This document shows positions 8,036-17,509 of a stretch of DNA of 64,000 bases, piece by piece. The DNA is taken from contig AP019701.1 of NCBI GenBank assembly GCA_006738865.1, positions 549,001 through 613,000 of the forward strand. Direction: 5' to 3'. The position numbers and the translations under genes were made by a program. Under the pieces are notes generated by a model, which was not told where the DNA came from, made no database searches, and saw nothing but the letters and a program-made list of their open reading frames with translations. Every line of letters starts with the position of its first letter. Position 1 is the first letter of the stretch. Origin of the DNA: Allostella sp. ATCC 35155 (GTDB taxonomy: Bacteria; Pseudomonadota; Alphaproteobacteria; ATCC43930; Allostellaceae).

Positions 8036-8983
8036 TCAGTGCCCGCCGCCGGTGGGGGCTGCGCCCTTCGGGCCGAAGCGCCCCATGATCTCGCCCACGA
8101 TGCCGCGGCGGAAGGTCAGCACGCAGACGACGAAGATGAAGCCCTGGATGATCGTCACCCAGGAGCCGAACTCGGCGAGGTAGTTCTGCATGGTGACGAT
8201 GACGGCGGCGCCGACGACCGGCCCGAAGATGGTGCCGAGTCCGCCGACGAGCGTCATCAGTACGACCTCGCCCGACATCTGCCATTGCACGTCGGTCAGC
8301 GAGGCGAGCTGGAAGACGAGGGACTTGGTGCCGCCGGCGACGCCGGCCAGCATCGCCGAGAGGACGAAGGCGAGCAGCTTGTAGCGGTCGGTCTCGTAGC
8401 CGAGCGAGACGGTGCGCGGCTCGTTCTCGCGGATCGCCTTCAGCACCTGGCCGAACGGCGAATGGATGATCCGGTAGACGAGGAGGAAGCCCGCGAGAAA
8501 CAGCGCCAGCACGGTGTAGTACATGCCGAGCGGCCGCTGCAGGTCGACGACCCCGAAGAGATGGCCGCGCGGCACCGACTGGATGCCGTCCTCGCCGCCC
8601 GTCCAGGGCGCCTGCACCGCGTAGAAGAAGACGATCTGCGACAGGGCGAGCGTGATCATCGCGAAATAGATGCCCTGGCGCCGGATCGCTAGCCAGCCGA
8701 TGACGAGCCCGAGGGCGGCGCCGGTGACGGCGCCGAGCAGGATGCCGAGCTCGGGCGGCAGGCCCCACATCTTGACCGTGTAGGCGGTGACGTAGCCGGC
8801 CGACCCGAAGAAGGCGGCATGGCCGAAGGACAGCAGGCCGACATAGCCGACCAGCAGGTTGAAGGCGCACGCGAACAGCGCGAAGCACAGCACCTTCATG
8901 AGGAAGACGGGATAGAGGACGTAGGGGGCCGCCACCAGCAGGGCGACCATGGCGAGGAACGTGATCCGGGTGCCGCGATCCAT
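8036..8983 (-). CDS. livM: Branched-chain amino acid-type ABC permease (LivM family)
   Basis: This 315-residue inner-membrane protein has about nine to ten hydrophobic segments and the LivM hallmarks FNLLVGYVGLLSFGHAAFFG near the N terminus and a C-terminal GGLGTIFGPVVGAA cytoplasmic loop that contacts the ATPases. It is one half of the translocation channel of an importer whose other parts (livH, binding protein, livF, livG) lie just upstream on the same strand; the start is 10 bases after the livH stop. LIV-type systems take up branched-chain amino acids, amides, urea or aromatic acids, so substrate is not fixed by this gene. Confidence 0.92.
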   Translation of the reverse strand: MDRGTRITFLAMVALLVAAPYVLYPVFLMKVLCFALFACAFNLLVGYVGLLSFGHAAFFGSAGYVTAYTVKMWGLPPELGILLGAVTGAALGLVIGWLAIRRQGIYFAMITLALSQIVFFYAVQAPWTGGEDGIQSVPRGHLFGVVDLQRPLGMYYTVLALFLAGFLLVYRIIHSPFGQVLKAIRENEPRTVSLGYETDRYKLLAFVLSAMLAGVAGGTKSLVFQLASLTDVQWQMSGEVVLMTLVGGLGTIFGPVVGAAVIVTMQNYLAEFGSWVTIIQGFIFVVCVLTFRRGIVGEIMGRFGPKGAAPTGGGH

Positions 8984-8993
8984 CGTCGTTCCT

Positions 8994-9881
8994 CTAGGTG
9001 GCGCGGCCGAAGAGGCCGGCCGGCTTGATCGTCAGCACGATCGCCATGATGACGAAGATCACCGTGTTCGACGCCTCGGGATAGAAGACCTTGGTGAGGC
9101 CCTCGATGACGCCCAGCCCGAACCCGGTGACGATGGCGCCCAGGATTGATCCCATGCCCCCGATGACGACGACGGCGAAGACGACGATGATGAGGTTCGC
9201 CCCCATGAGCGGGCTGACTTGGTAGATCGGCGCCGCCATGACTCCCGCAAAGGCCGCCAGCGCGACGCCGAAGCCGTAGGTCAGCGTGACCATCCGCGGC
9301 ACGTTGACGCCGAACGCCTGCACCAGTGTCGGATTCTCGGTCGCGGCCCGCAGATAGGCGCCGAGCTTCGTCCGCTCGATCACGAACCAGGTGCCGAAGC
9401 AGACGATGACCGACGCCACGACGACCCAGGCGCGGTAGGTCGGCAGGAACATGAAGCCGAGATTGTAGCCGCCGCGCAGCTCGGCCGGGATCGAGTAGGG
9501 CAGGCCGGACGAGCCGTACTGGTTGCGGAAGAAGCCCTCGACGATGAGGGCGAGGCCGAAGGTCAGCAGCAGGCCGTAGAGATGGTCGAGCTTGTAGAGG
9601 CGATGCAGCATCGTGCGCTCGAGCAGGATGCCGAACAGGCCGACCGCGATCGGCGCCAGCAGCAGCGCCCACCAGTAGGCGAGGCCGAGATGGGTCAGCG
9701 AGAGATAGGCGACGAAGGCGCCCATCATGTACTGGGCGCCGTGGGTGAAGTTGATGATGTTGAGGAGGCCGAAGATGACGGCGAGCCCCAGGCTCAGCAT
9801 GGCGTAGAAGGCGCCGTTGATGAGCCCGATCAGGAGCTGTCCGAACAGCGCCTGCGGGGGTATGCCGAGAAGCTCGAACAT
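8994..9881 (-). CDS. livH: Branched-chain amino acid-type ABC permease (LivH family)
   Basis: The 295-residue membrane protein begins with the LivH pattern LLIGLINGAFYAMLSLGLAV followed by IFGLLNIINFTHGAQYMMGA, and has about eight membrane segments with the GGMGSILGAIVTGFGLGVIE loop near the end. It is the partner permease of LivM. It starts 28 bases after the binding-protein stop and is followed after 10 bases by livM, so the set is one transcription unit. Confidence 0.92.
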   Translation of the reverse strand: MFELLGIPPQALFGQLLIGLINGAFYAMLSLGLAVIFGLLNIINFTHGAQYMMGAFVAYLSLTHLGLAYWWALLLAPIAVGLFGILLERTMLHRLYKLDHLYGLLLTFGLALIVEGFFRNQYGSSGLPYSIPAELRGGYNLGFMFLPTYRAWVVVASVIVCFGTWFVIERTKLGAYLRAATENPTLVQAFGVNVPRMVTLTYGFGVALAAFAGVMAAPIYQVSPLMGANLIIVVFAVVVIGGMGSILGAIVTGFGLGVIEGLTKVFYPEASNTVIFVIMAIVLTIKPAGLFGRAT

Positions 9882-9909
9882 CCGCTTCGGCCTCGCTCAG
9901 AACCGCAGC

Positions 9910-11118
9910 TCAGCCCTTGACGAAGCTGCAGCCGCCGTCCTTCAGGGGACGGAACGCCTCTTCGCCGGGGATCGCGCGGACCAGCTTGTAATAGTCCCAC
10001 GGACCCTTCGACTCGCCCGGCTTCTTGACCTCGAACAGGTACATCTGACGGTTCACGCGGCCGTCCTCGCGCACCGAGCCGTTCTTGGTCATGAAGTCGT
10101 TGATCGGCATTTTCTTCATCTGGGCGACGACCTTGTCGCCCTCATCGGTGTTCGCTTCCTTGACGGCCTTCAGGTAGTGGGTGACGCCGCCATAGACGCC
10201 GGCCTGGATCATGCTCGGCTTCTTCTTCATGACCGCCTCGAAGCGCTTGGCGAAGGCGCGCGTCTCGTCGTTCTGGTCCCAGTAGAAGGCGGAGGTGAGC
10301 TGCAGCCCCTGCGCGGTCTGCAGGCCCAGCGCATGGATGTCGTTCACGAAGACGAGGAGGCCGGCCAGCTTCTGGCCGCCCGCGACGATGCCGAATTCCG
10401 AGGCCTGCTTGATCGAGTTGATCGTGTCGCCGCCGGCGTTCGCCAGCCCGATGATCTTGGCCTTCGAGGCCTGCGCCTGCAGCAGGAAGGACGAGAAGTC
10501 CGACGTGTTCAGCGGATGGCGGACCTGACCCAGGATCTTGCCGCCGGAGGCCGTCACGACATTGGAGGTGTCGCGCTCGAGCGCATGGCCGAACGCGTAG
10601 TCCGAGGTGAGGAAGAACCAGGTGTCGCCGCCGGCCTTCACCACCGCGCCGCCGGTGCCCTTGGACAGCGCGATGGTGTCGTAGGTCCAGTGGACGGTCG
10701 TCGGCTGGCACGCCTTGCCGGTGAGGTCGGAGGTGGCCGCACCGGAATTCACGAAGACCTTGTTCTTCTCCTTGATCAGCGGCGCCAGGGCCAGCGCGAC
10801 CGAGGAGGTGGGCACGTCGACGATGACGTCGACACCGTCACGGTCCATCCATTGGCGGGCGATGTTGGAGCCGACGTCCGGCTTGTTCTGGTGGTCGGCG
10901 AAGATGATCTCGATCTTCTTGCCGTTGACCGTGCCGCCGAAATCCTCGACGGCAAGGCGCGCGGCCGCGACCGAGCCCTGGCCCGTGATGTCCGCATAGA
11001 GCGAGGACTGGTCATTGAGGACGCCGATCTTGACGACGTCGCCGGAGATCTGCGCCGACGCGCCGCCGGCGGCGAGGACGACGGCAGCCCCTGCGAGCAA
11101 TGCCTGCTTCAGCTTCAT
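9910..11118 (-). CDS. LIV-type periplasmic substrate-binding protein
   Basis: The 402-residue protein has a clear Sec signal peptide (MKLKQALLAGAAVVLAAGG, cleavage after ASA near residue 22) and the type I periplasmic-binding fold: VVKIGVLNDQSSLYADITGQ at the start of the mature protein and VDVIVDVPTSSVALALAPL for the ligand cleft. It captures the solute for the LivHM channel. Sequences of this form, with SSLYAD, are common in importers for aromatic or short-chain organic acids as well as amino acids, so calling it leucine-specific would be unsafe. It lies between livF and livH in the operon. Confidence 0.9.
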   Translation of the reverse strand: MKLKQALLAGAAVVLAAGGASAQISGDVVKIGVLNDQSSLYADITGQGSVAAARLAVEDFGGTVNGKKIEIIFADHQNKPDVGSNIARQWMDRDGVDVIVDVPTSSVALALAPLIKEKNKVFVNSGAATSDLTGKACQPTTVHWTYDTIALSKGTGGAVVKAGGDTWFFLTSDYAFGHALERDTSNVVTASGGKILGQVRHPLNTSDFSSFLLQAQASKAKIIGLANAGGDTINSIKQASEFGIVAGGQKLAGLLVFVNDIHALGLQTAQGLQLTSAFYWDQNDETRAFAKRFEAVMKKKPSMIQAGVYGGVTHYLKAVKEANTDEGDKVVAQMKKMPINDFMTKNGSVREDGRVNRQMYLFEVKKPGESKGPWDYYKLVRAIPGEEAFRPLKDGGCSFVKG

Positions 11119-11158
11119 GGTCCTGTTCCTTCCCTAGTGACGGCGAGAATGCTTGTTC

Positions 11159-11855
<697 letters not shown>

Positions 11856-11863
<8 letters not shown>

Positions 11864-12611
11864 GGCCCGTCCCGATGTAGGCCTCGACGACGGCGGGATC
11901 CTTGGAGACCTGTTCGTAAGGCCCTTCGGCGAGGACCTCGCCGCGTTGCAGGACGGTGATCGTGTTGCACAGCCAGGCGACGACGCTGAGATTGTGCTCG
12001 ACCATCAGGACGGTGCGGTCCTTGGCCACCTTCTCGATCAGGGTAGCGATGCGACTGATATCCTCGCCGCCCATGCCGGCCATCGGCTCGTCGAGCAGCA
12101 TCATCTCGGGATCGAGCGCCAGCGTCGTCGCGATCTCGAGCGCGCGCTTGCGGCCATAGGGCAGCTCGCCGGCGATTGCCGTGCGGAACTCGCTCAGGCC
12201 GACGGCCTCGATCAGCTCGTCCGCGCGCTCATGCAGCCCCTCGAGGCTGCGCTCGGACCGCCAGAAGTGGAACGAGGTCCCGAGCGGCCGCTGCAGCGCG
12301 ACGCGCACGTTCTCGCGCACCGACAGGTGGGGGAAGACGGCCGAGATCTGGAACGAGCGCACCATGCCGCCGCGGGCGACGGAGGCCGGCTTGGCATGGG
12401 TGATGTCGCGCCCATTGTAGAGGATGGTCCCGGCGGACGGTGTCAGGAATCTGGTCAGGAGGTTGAAGACGGTCGTCTTGCCGGCGCCGTTCGGCCCGAT
12501 CAGGGCATGAATCGTGTGCCGCCGGACCTTCAGGTTGACCTGACGGACCGCTACAAACCCCTTGAATTCCTTTGTGAGATCCCGGGTCTCCAGGATGAAT
12601 TCGCCCGCCAT
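11856..12611 (-). CDS. livG: LIV-type ABC transporter ATP-binding protein LivG
   Basis: The 251-residue ATPase has Walker A (GPNGAGKTT), a LivG-type insertion before the signature, and Walker B MMLLDEPMAGMGGED. The signature segment reads LPYGRKRALEIA, a common LivG variant of LSGGQ. It is the first gene of the six-gene importer operon (livG-livF-binding protein-livH-livM-VOC) and starts 186 bases from the divergent metallopeptidase gene, so the operon promoter should lie in that gap. Confidence 0.93.
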
Positions 12612-12797
12612 TCTCCGGCCGTCTCTAAGACGTTGATCGCTTCCCTGCGGCCGAGAATCATCAAGTTCCGGCTCTTTCTATGATGCGGAACCTAGCCACT
12701 CCCCGGGCCTCGTGCAAGCCACCTCCGGTTGCGTTGACGGCGGGCGCCGCCCAGCCGACCATGGGCCCAGCCGATTTCCCTGCCGGAGTATTCTCGG

Positions 12798-14279
12798 ATG
12801 CGCGCCGTCGTCGCCATGATGAAGCACGAGACCAACACCTTCTCGCCGGTACCGACGCCGCTGGCACGGTTCGGCCGGGGTTCGGGCGAGCCTTGGTACG
12901 GTGCCGCCGCCCGCGATGCCTTCCGCGGCACCAACACCGGATTCGGCGCCTTCCTCGATCTCGCCGAGAAGGCGGGCTGCAGCGTGACGACGCCGATCGC
13001 CGCCTCCGCGGCGCCGTCGGGCCCGGTCGAGGCCGAGGCCTACGAGCGCATGTGCCGGCCGATCCTGGAGGCGGTCGACGCCGGCTGCGACGTGCTCTTC
13101 CTCGACCTGCACGGCGCCATGGTCGCCGAGACGACCGACGACGGCGAGGGCACGCTGCTGGAGCGCATCCGGCAGATGCGGCCCGACCTGCCGATCGCCG
13201 TCGCCCTCGACCTCCACGCCAACATGACCGACCGCATCGTCCGCAACTGCACCGCGCTGGTCGGCTACAAGACCTACCCCCACATCGACATGGCGGCAGC
13301 CGGCGAACATGCCGGCCGCATCGTGCTGGACGCGGTCGCGGGCAAGGTCGTGCCGGTGATGGCCTGGGGCGCGCGGCCGATGATCCCGCACACGCTGCGG
13401 ATGGGCCATGACGAAGCGCCGATGGGCCCGCTCATCGACCGCGCCCGCGCCCAGGAGGCCGAGGGGTTGCTGGCGGTCAGCGTCTTCGGCGGCTTCCCCA
13501 TGGCCGACATCCCGCAGCCGGGGCTCAGCGTCGTCGCCGTCGCCGACCGCGACGGGCAGGTGGCGGCGCGCGCCGCGCTGGAGCTGCTCGACGCCGCCTG
13601 GGAGCGGCGGGCCGATTTCGTCTATGCGGCCGAGCCGCTCGCCGAATCGGTCGCCCGCGCCAGGACGATGACCGAGGGCCCGGTGCTGCTGATCGACCAC
13701 GCCGACAACTGCGCCTCGGGCGGCACCCAGGACACGATGCCGGTCATCGCCGAGGCGATCCGCCAGGGGCTGGAGGACGTGGCGGTCTTCGCCGTCGTCG
13801 ACCCCGCCGCGGTCGCCGCCATGATCGCGGCCGGCGTCGGCGCCCGGGTGACGCTGCCGCTCGGCGGACGGACCGACATGCCGGCGATCGGGCGGACGGG
13901 CGAGCCGCTGGAGGTGACCGGCACCGTGCGCGCCGTCACCGACGGCCAGTTCACCGTCACCGGCCCGATGTCGACGGGCTCGCGCGCCTATATGGGGCGC
14001 TCGGCGGTGCTCGATACCGGACCGATGCAGATCGTCGTCATCGAGCAGCACCACGAGCCCTTCGACCTCGGCTGCTTCCGCTCGGTCGGCATCGAGCCGA
14101 CGCAGAAGCGCTACCTGATCCTCAAGAGCCGCATCCACTATCGCGCGGGCTTCAAGCCCATCGCCCGCGCGATCGTGGAATGCGACGGCGTCGGCGTCAC
14201 CAGCTCGGACTATTCGCTGTTCCGGTTCCGCAAGCTGAACCGGCCGACCTATCCGCTGGTCCCGGACGCGCAGCCGTAA
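12798..14279 (+). CDS. M81 family metallopeptidase (MlrC/microcystinase-like)
   Basis: The 493-residue protein matches the M81 family end to end. It begins MRAVVAMMKHETNTFSP, where the HETN segment is conserved, and has DVLFLDLHGAMVAE and IAVALDLHANMT, the Asp/His metal-ligand blocks of the N-terminal domain, then the GYKTYPHIDM segment. The C-terminal MlrC domain contains LLIDHADNCASGGTQDT. MlrC hydrolyses linear microcystin peptides in sphingomonads, but most relatives sit beside peptide or amino-acid transporters and have unknown substrates. No signal peptide is seen, so it is cytoplasmic. It is divergent from the LIV importer. Confidence 0.88.
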   Translation: MRAVVAMMKHETNTFSPVPTPLARFGRGSGEPWYGAAARDAFRGTNTGFGAFLDLAEKAGCSVTTPIAASAAPSGPVEAEAYERMCRPILEAVDAGCDVLFLDLHGAMVAETTDDGEGTLLERIRQMRPDLPIAVALDLHANMTDRIVRNCTALVGYKTYPHIDMAAAGEHAGRIVLDAVAGKVVPVMAWGARPMIPHTLRMGHDEAPMGPLIDRARAQEAEGLLAVSVFGGFPMADIPQPGLSVVAVADRDGQVAARAALELLDAAWERRADFVYAAEPLAESVARARTMTEGPVLLIDHADNCASGGTQDTMPVIAEAIRQGLEDVAVFAVVDPAAVAAMIAAGVGARVTLPLGGRTDMPAIGRTGEPLEVTGTVRAVTDGQFTVTGPMSTGSRAYMGRSAVLDTGPMQIVVIEQHHEPFDLGCFRSVGIEPTQKRYLILKSRIHYRAGFKPIARAIVECDGVGVTSSDYSLFRFRKLNRPTYPLVPDAQP

Positions 14280-14284
14280 TGGCG

Positions 14285-14325
14285 GCGGCCAGGGCGACCC
14301 CGGATCAGGGTGCCGCCCTGGCCGC
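14285..14325. terminator. Convergent hairpin after the M81 gene
   Basis: A 12-bp perfect stem (14285-14296 with 14314-14325) with a 17-base loop lies between the convergent metallopeptidase and methyltransferase genes. It overlaps the last codons of the methyltransferase. No T run follows, so termination strength is uncertain. Confidence 0.45.
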
Positions 14326-15126
14326 GCTCCACGGCGCTTCGCCCTGGGGCGAGCGGCGGGTGCCGGTGATGCGGTCGCCTTCGACCCGGCCCTCGTAGCG
14401 GTTCGCGCCGGCGGAGAAGCGGATCGTCGCGCCGTCCATGCGGGCATCGGAGAGGGCGACGTCACCGAGCTTGCCTTCCAGCATCTGGAAGGTCTGGCGC
14501 AGCTCCAGCTTGCCGCGGTCGAGGCGCCATGTACCCTCCACCTTGGCCGGCACGGTCCATTTGTAGGCCCGGCAGTAGTGCTCGCAGGCCGGTCCGGCAT
14601 CGACCGTCTGGTCGGCCGGCCAGTCGCCGAGGTCGAAGCTGTTGGAGACGATGCGCGTACCGGGCTTCATGTCGAGCAGGATCGGCCGCAGCCGCATGTT
14701 GAGGCTCGGCAGCAGGAACATCGTCACCACGGTGGCGTCCGAGAAGTCGCTCTCGAAGATGTCGCCCTGCACGAAGGTGGCCTTGCCGGTGACGCCTTCC
14801 TGCTGCGCCGCCCGCCGGGCGAACTCGACCATGTCGGGGTTGTACTCGATGCCGTGCGCGCGCACGCCGCGCTTGGCGGCGGTGATGACCGTGCGTCCGT
14901 CGCCCGAGCCGAGATCGACGAGATAGTCGGCCGGGGTCACCTGCGCCATCTCCATCATCCGGTCGACGAGGCTTTGCGGGGTCGGGATCCAGACGACATC
15001 CTTGCCGGCCTGGCCCGACTGGGGCGTGTAGGGCGCGGGCGTCTGCGCATGGAGGGCGGGCGCGAGCGCGGCGTGGCCGAGAAGGGCCGAGACGCAGGCC
15101 GCAGCGATCGTTCGAGCCAGGTTCAT
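14305..15126 (-). CDS. Exported class I SAM-dependent methyltransferase-like protein
   Basis: The 273-residue product combines an apparent Sec signal peptide (about residues 1-27, ending ALAPALHAQ) with a Rossmann methyltransferase core: motif I VDLGSGDGRTVITAAKRG, a motif II-like acidic GIEYNPDMVEFARRA and TFVQGDIFESDF. A C-terminal region of about 90 residues (from TVDAGPACEHYCRAYKW) looks like a small beta domain. SAM is not normally available in the periplasm, so the signal peptide is odd. The start was set at the ATG with GGGAGA six bases upstream; an ATG two codons earlier is the alternative. It follows the APC permease by 55 bases on the same strand. Confidence 0.75.
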   Translation of the reverse strand: MNLARTIAAACVSALLGHAALAPALHAQTPAPYTPQSGQAGKDVVWIPTPQSLVDRMMEMAQVTPADYLVDLGSGDGRTVITAAKRGVRAHGIEYNPDMVEFARRAAQQEGVTGKATFVQGDIFESDFSDATVVTMFLLPSLNMRLRPILLDMKPGTRIVSNSFDLGDWPADQTVDAGPACEHYCRAYKWTVPAKVEGTWRLDRGKLELRQTFQMLEGKLGDVALSDARMDGATIRFSAGANRYEGRVEGDRITGTRRSPQGEAPWSAARAAP

Positions 15127-15181
15127 CTGCATTCTCCCAGACTTGCGGGTGGAAGGGGCGGGGACGGGTGGACGGGCGGCC

Positions 15182-16519
15182 TCATTCGGCCGGGGCGGGG
15201 GCCTCGGCGCGCCGGGCGAGCAGCACCAGGGGGACGCCGGCGGCGATCACCGCCAGCCCGATCAGCGCGCCGACGCCGGTGTAGACGAGGCTGGAATGGA
15301 GCATGAAGAGGCAGGACGCGCAGAATGCGAGGGGCGTCAGCGGATAGAGTGGGACGCGGAAGGGCAGCACGCGATCCGGCTCCTTGTGGCGCAGCACCAT
15401 GAGCGAGATGCCGACCAGCAGCAGGAAAGACCAGAAGACCGGTGCGGTGTAGTCGACCATCGACTGGAAGCCGTTGCGCGTCGCCGCGCCGAGTGCGACC
15501 AGCGCGAGGGCGACGGCGCCCTGCAGCAGCAGGCCGTTGGTCGGCGTCTGGCCGCGATCGTCCCAGCGGCCGATGCGGGACAGCATCGGCAGGTCGCGCG
15601 CCATGGCGTAGTAGACGCGGGCGCCGGTGAGGATGGTCGCGTTGAGGGTGGACAGTGCGGCCGCGACGATCGCGACGCTGAGCACGGCCGCGGCCGCCTC
15701 GCCTGTCGCCGCCCGCATCAGGTCGGCGGCGACGGCCTCCGAGGCGCGCAGGCCGTCGAGGCCGAGCAGCGACAGCAGGGCCGTGTTGACGAGCAGGTAG
15801 ACGGCGATCAGCACCGCCGTTCCGATCAGCAGCACGCGGCTCATGTTGCGCGGCGCATCGTGCAGCTCGGAGGAGAGGTAGACCGCCTCGCTCCAGCCGC
15901 CGAAGGTCAGCAGCACCAGGATCATCGCCATGCCGATCGCCGCCGTCTCCGGCTCGAGCGGCGGCGGCGCGGGCGGGCGCGTCCCCCCGGCGAGGAAGCC
16001 CGCCAGGATGACCGCCAGCACGGCGAGCAGGGTCAGCAGGGTGACGGCGTTCTGGAACGTCTTGCTCTGGCGGGTGCCGGCGACGTTGAGCGCCGTCAGG
16101 GCCATGATGGCGGCAGCGGCATAGATCGCCGTGCCATGCGGGCCGATCGGCGCCACCTGCATCGCATAGTCGCCGACGACGAAGGCGACCGCGGCGATGG
16201 CGCCGGTCTGGATGACGGTGCCGCGCGCCCAGCCGAACAGGATGGCGACCGGGCGTCCGAGCGCGCGCGAGAGGAAGTGGTACTCGCCGCCGGCATGGGG
16301 ATGGGCCGAGGCTAGCTCGGCATAGCAGAGCGCGCCGATCAGGGTGACGATGCCGCCGGCGACCCAGACGCCGAGGAAGGCGAACTCGCTGCCGACATTG
16401 GCGGCGATCAGCGGCGGCGTCTTGAATATGCCGATGCCGACGACGACGCCCACCATGATCGCCACGCCGTCGGCAACGGAAAGCACCGACCGACGCCGCG
16501 CCCTCGATCGTCCTGCCAT
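15182..16519 (-). CDS. APC family amino acid permease
   Basis: This 445-residue inner-membrane protein has twelve predicted membrane segments and the APC hallmark near the start, VADGVAIMVGVVVGIGIFKT, where the unwound helix 1 (GxGIF) binds the amino group of the substrate. An internal GGWSEAVYLSSELHDAPRNM block matches the conserved helix 6 to loop region of the LAT/AAE groups. It should exchange or import an amino acid or amine with protons. The ATG chosen has GGAG eight bases upstream; a longer frame adds 44 residues without a hydrophobic or conserved content. It probably shares a transcript with the methyltransferase downstream. Confidence 0.88.
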   Translation of the reverse strand: MAGRSRARRRSVLSVADGVAIMVGVVVGIGIFKTPPLIAANVGSEFAFLGVWVAGGIVTLIGALCYAELASAHPHAGGEYHFLSRALGRPVAILFGWARGTVIQTGAIAAVAFVVGDYAMQVAPIGPHGTAIYAAAAIMALTALNVAGTRQSKTFQNAVTLLTLLAVLAVILAGFLAGGTRPPAPPPLEPETAAIGMAMILVLLTFGGWSEAVYLSSELHDAPRNMSRVLLIGTAVLIAVYLLVNTALLSLLGLDGLRASEAVAADLMRAATGEAAAAVLSVAIVAAALSTLNATILTGARVYYAMARDLPMLSRIGRWDDRGQTPTNGLLLQGAVALALVALGAATRNGFQSMVDYTAPVFWSFLLLVGISLMVLRHKEPDRVLPFRVPLYPLTPLAFCASCLFMLHSSLVYTGVGALIGLAVIAAGVPLVLLARRAEAPAPAE

Positions 16520-16681
16520 CGAGCCGCTCCGGTGAGGGGCACTCCCCGGCGGCCGCCGGGGTGTGGCCTTTCCCTCGCCGGAGATCGTCCGGGGGGTTGG
16601 GACAGTTCCCAAACCTCGGGCCAGGGCGCCGGTTGCGCCAGCCTCCTTCACGCAGTCGTGAAGTCGGGCGCGACCCGCGCC

Positions 16682-17509
16682 TCAGCAGACGGTACGATGG
16701 CGCTCCTTGCAGATTTCCAGCACCTCGTCGGGGTCGCGCCGCCACCAGTTGCCGGCCGAGAAGATCTCGACCTCGTGCAGCCCGGTGAACCCGACGCCCT
16801 CGACCATGCCGCGGATCGCCGGGATGTCGATGACCCCGTCGCCCGGCATGCCGCGGTCGAGCAGCAGGTCGGTCGTCGGCACCAGCCAGTCGCAGATGTG
16901 GAAGGCGAGGATGCGCGCGGCGCCGGCGCGGGTGATCGCGCGCTCCAGGTTGGGGTCCCACCAGGTGTGGTAGACGTCGACGGCGACGCCCACCCCCGGG
17001 CCGAAGCGGTCGCAGAGGTCGAGCGCCTGGTCGACCGTGTTCACGCAGGCGCGGTCGGCGGCGTACATCGGATGCAGCGGCTCGATCGCGATCGGCACGC
17101 CTGCGGCCCTGGCATGCGGCAGGATGGCGGCGATGCCGTCCTCGACCATCCGACGCGCGCCCGCGATGTCCTTCGACCCGGCGGGCAGGCCGCCGACGAC
17201 GAGCACGAGGCAGGCGGCGCCGAGGGTGGCCGCCTCGTCGATCGCGCGGCGGTTGTCCTCGATGGCGGCCTGCCGGCCGGCGGCGTTGGGCGCGGGAAAG
17301 AGGCCGCCGCGGCAGAGCCCCGTCACCGTCAGGCCGGCGTCGCGGATGCGGCGTGCGGCCTCATCGAGGCCGAGTTCGGCCACCTTGTCGCGCCAGGGCG
17401 CGATGCCGCCGATGCCGTGGCGGGCGCAGCCCTCGATCGCCTGGGCGAGGTTCCAGCGCTCGCGCACCGTCGCCGTGTTGAGCGAGAGCTGCCGGGATTC
17501 GAGCGCCAT
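16682..17509 (-). CDS. Sugar phosphate isomerase/epimerase (TIM barrel, AP-endonuclease 2 family)
   Basis: The 275-residue protein is a xylose-isomerase-like TIM barrel. Metal-ligand candidates occur at the ends of successive strands: Glu in IAIEPLHPMYAADR, Asp/His in VAVDVYHTWWDPN, His in LAFHICDW and the final Glu in GLHEVEIFS. The family covers inosose dehydratase, hydroxypyruvate isomerase, tagatose epimerase and 3-keto-glycoside enzymes. The ATG overlaps the preceding gene's stop in TGATG, so the two are coupled. It is the last gene of the six-gene catabolic operon; the context suggests work on an oxidised sugar or polyol, which is inference. Confidence 0.85.
   Translation of the reverse strand: MALESRQLSLNTATVRERWNLAQAIEGCARHGIGGIAPWRDKVAELGLDEAARRIRDAGLTVTGLCRGGLFPAPNAAGRQAAIEDNRRAIDEAATLGAACLVLVVGGLPAGSKDIAGARRMVEDGIAAILPHARAAGVPIAIEPLHPMYAADRACVNTVDQALDLCDRFGPGVGVAVDVYHTWWDPNLERAITRAGAARILAFHICDWLVPTTDLLLDRGMPGDGVIDIPAIRGMVEGVGFTGLHEVEIFSAGNWWRRDPDEVLEICKERHRTVC

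Noticed and set aside
12678-14600. Very long open frame on the minus strand opposite the M81 peptidase gene (640 codons), and similar ones opposite the TonB receptor (5010-7535) and ATP-grasp gene (1654-3189)
   Set aside because: They are out-of-frame shadows in GC-rich DNA: rich in Arg, Ala, Asp and His, no recognisable domains, and fully overlapped by genes with clear family motifs.
16520-16681. Hairpin-prone leader upstream of the APC permease considered as a riboswitch
   Set aside because: Several short inverted repeats exist but no recognisable riboswitch core or conserved aptamer bases could be identified.
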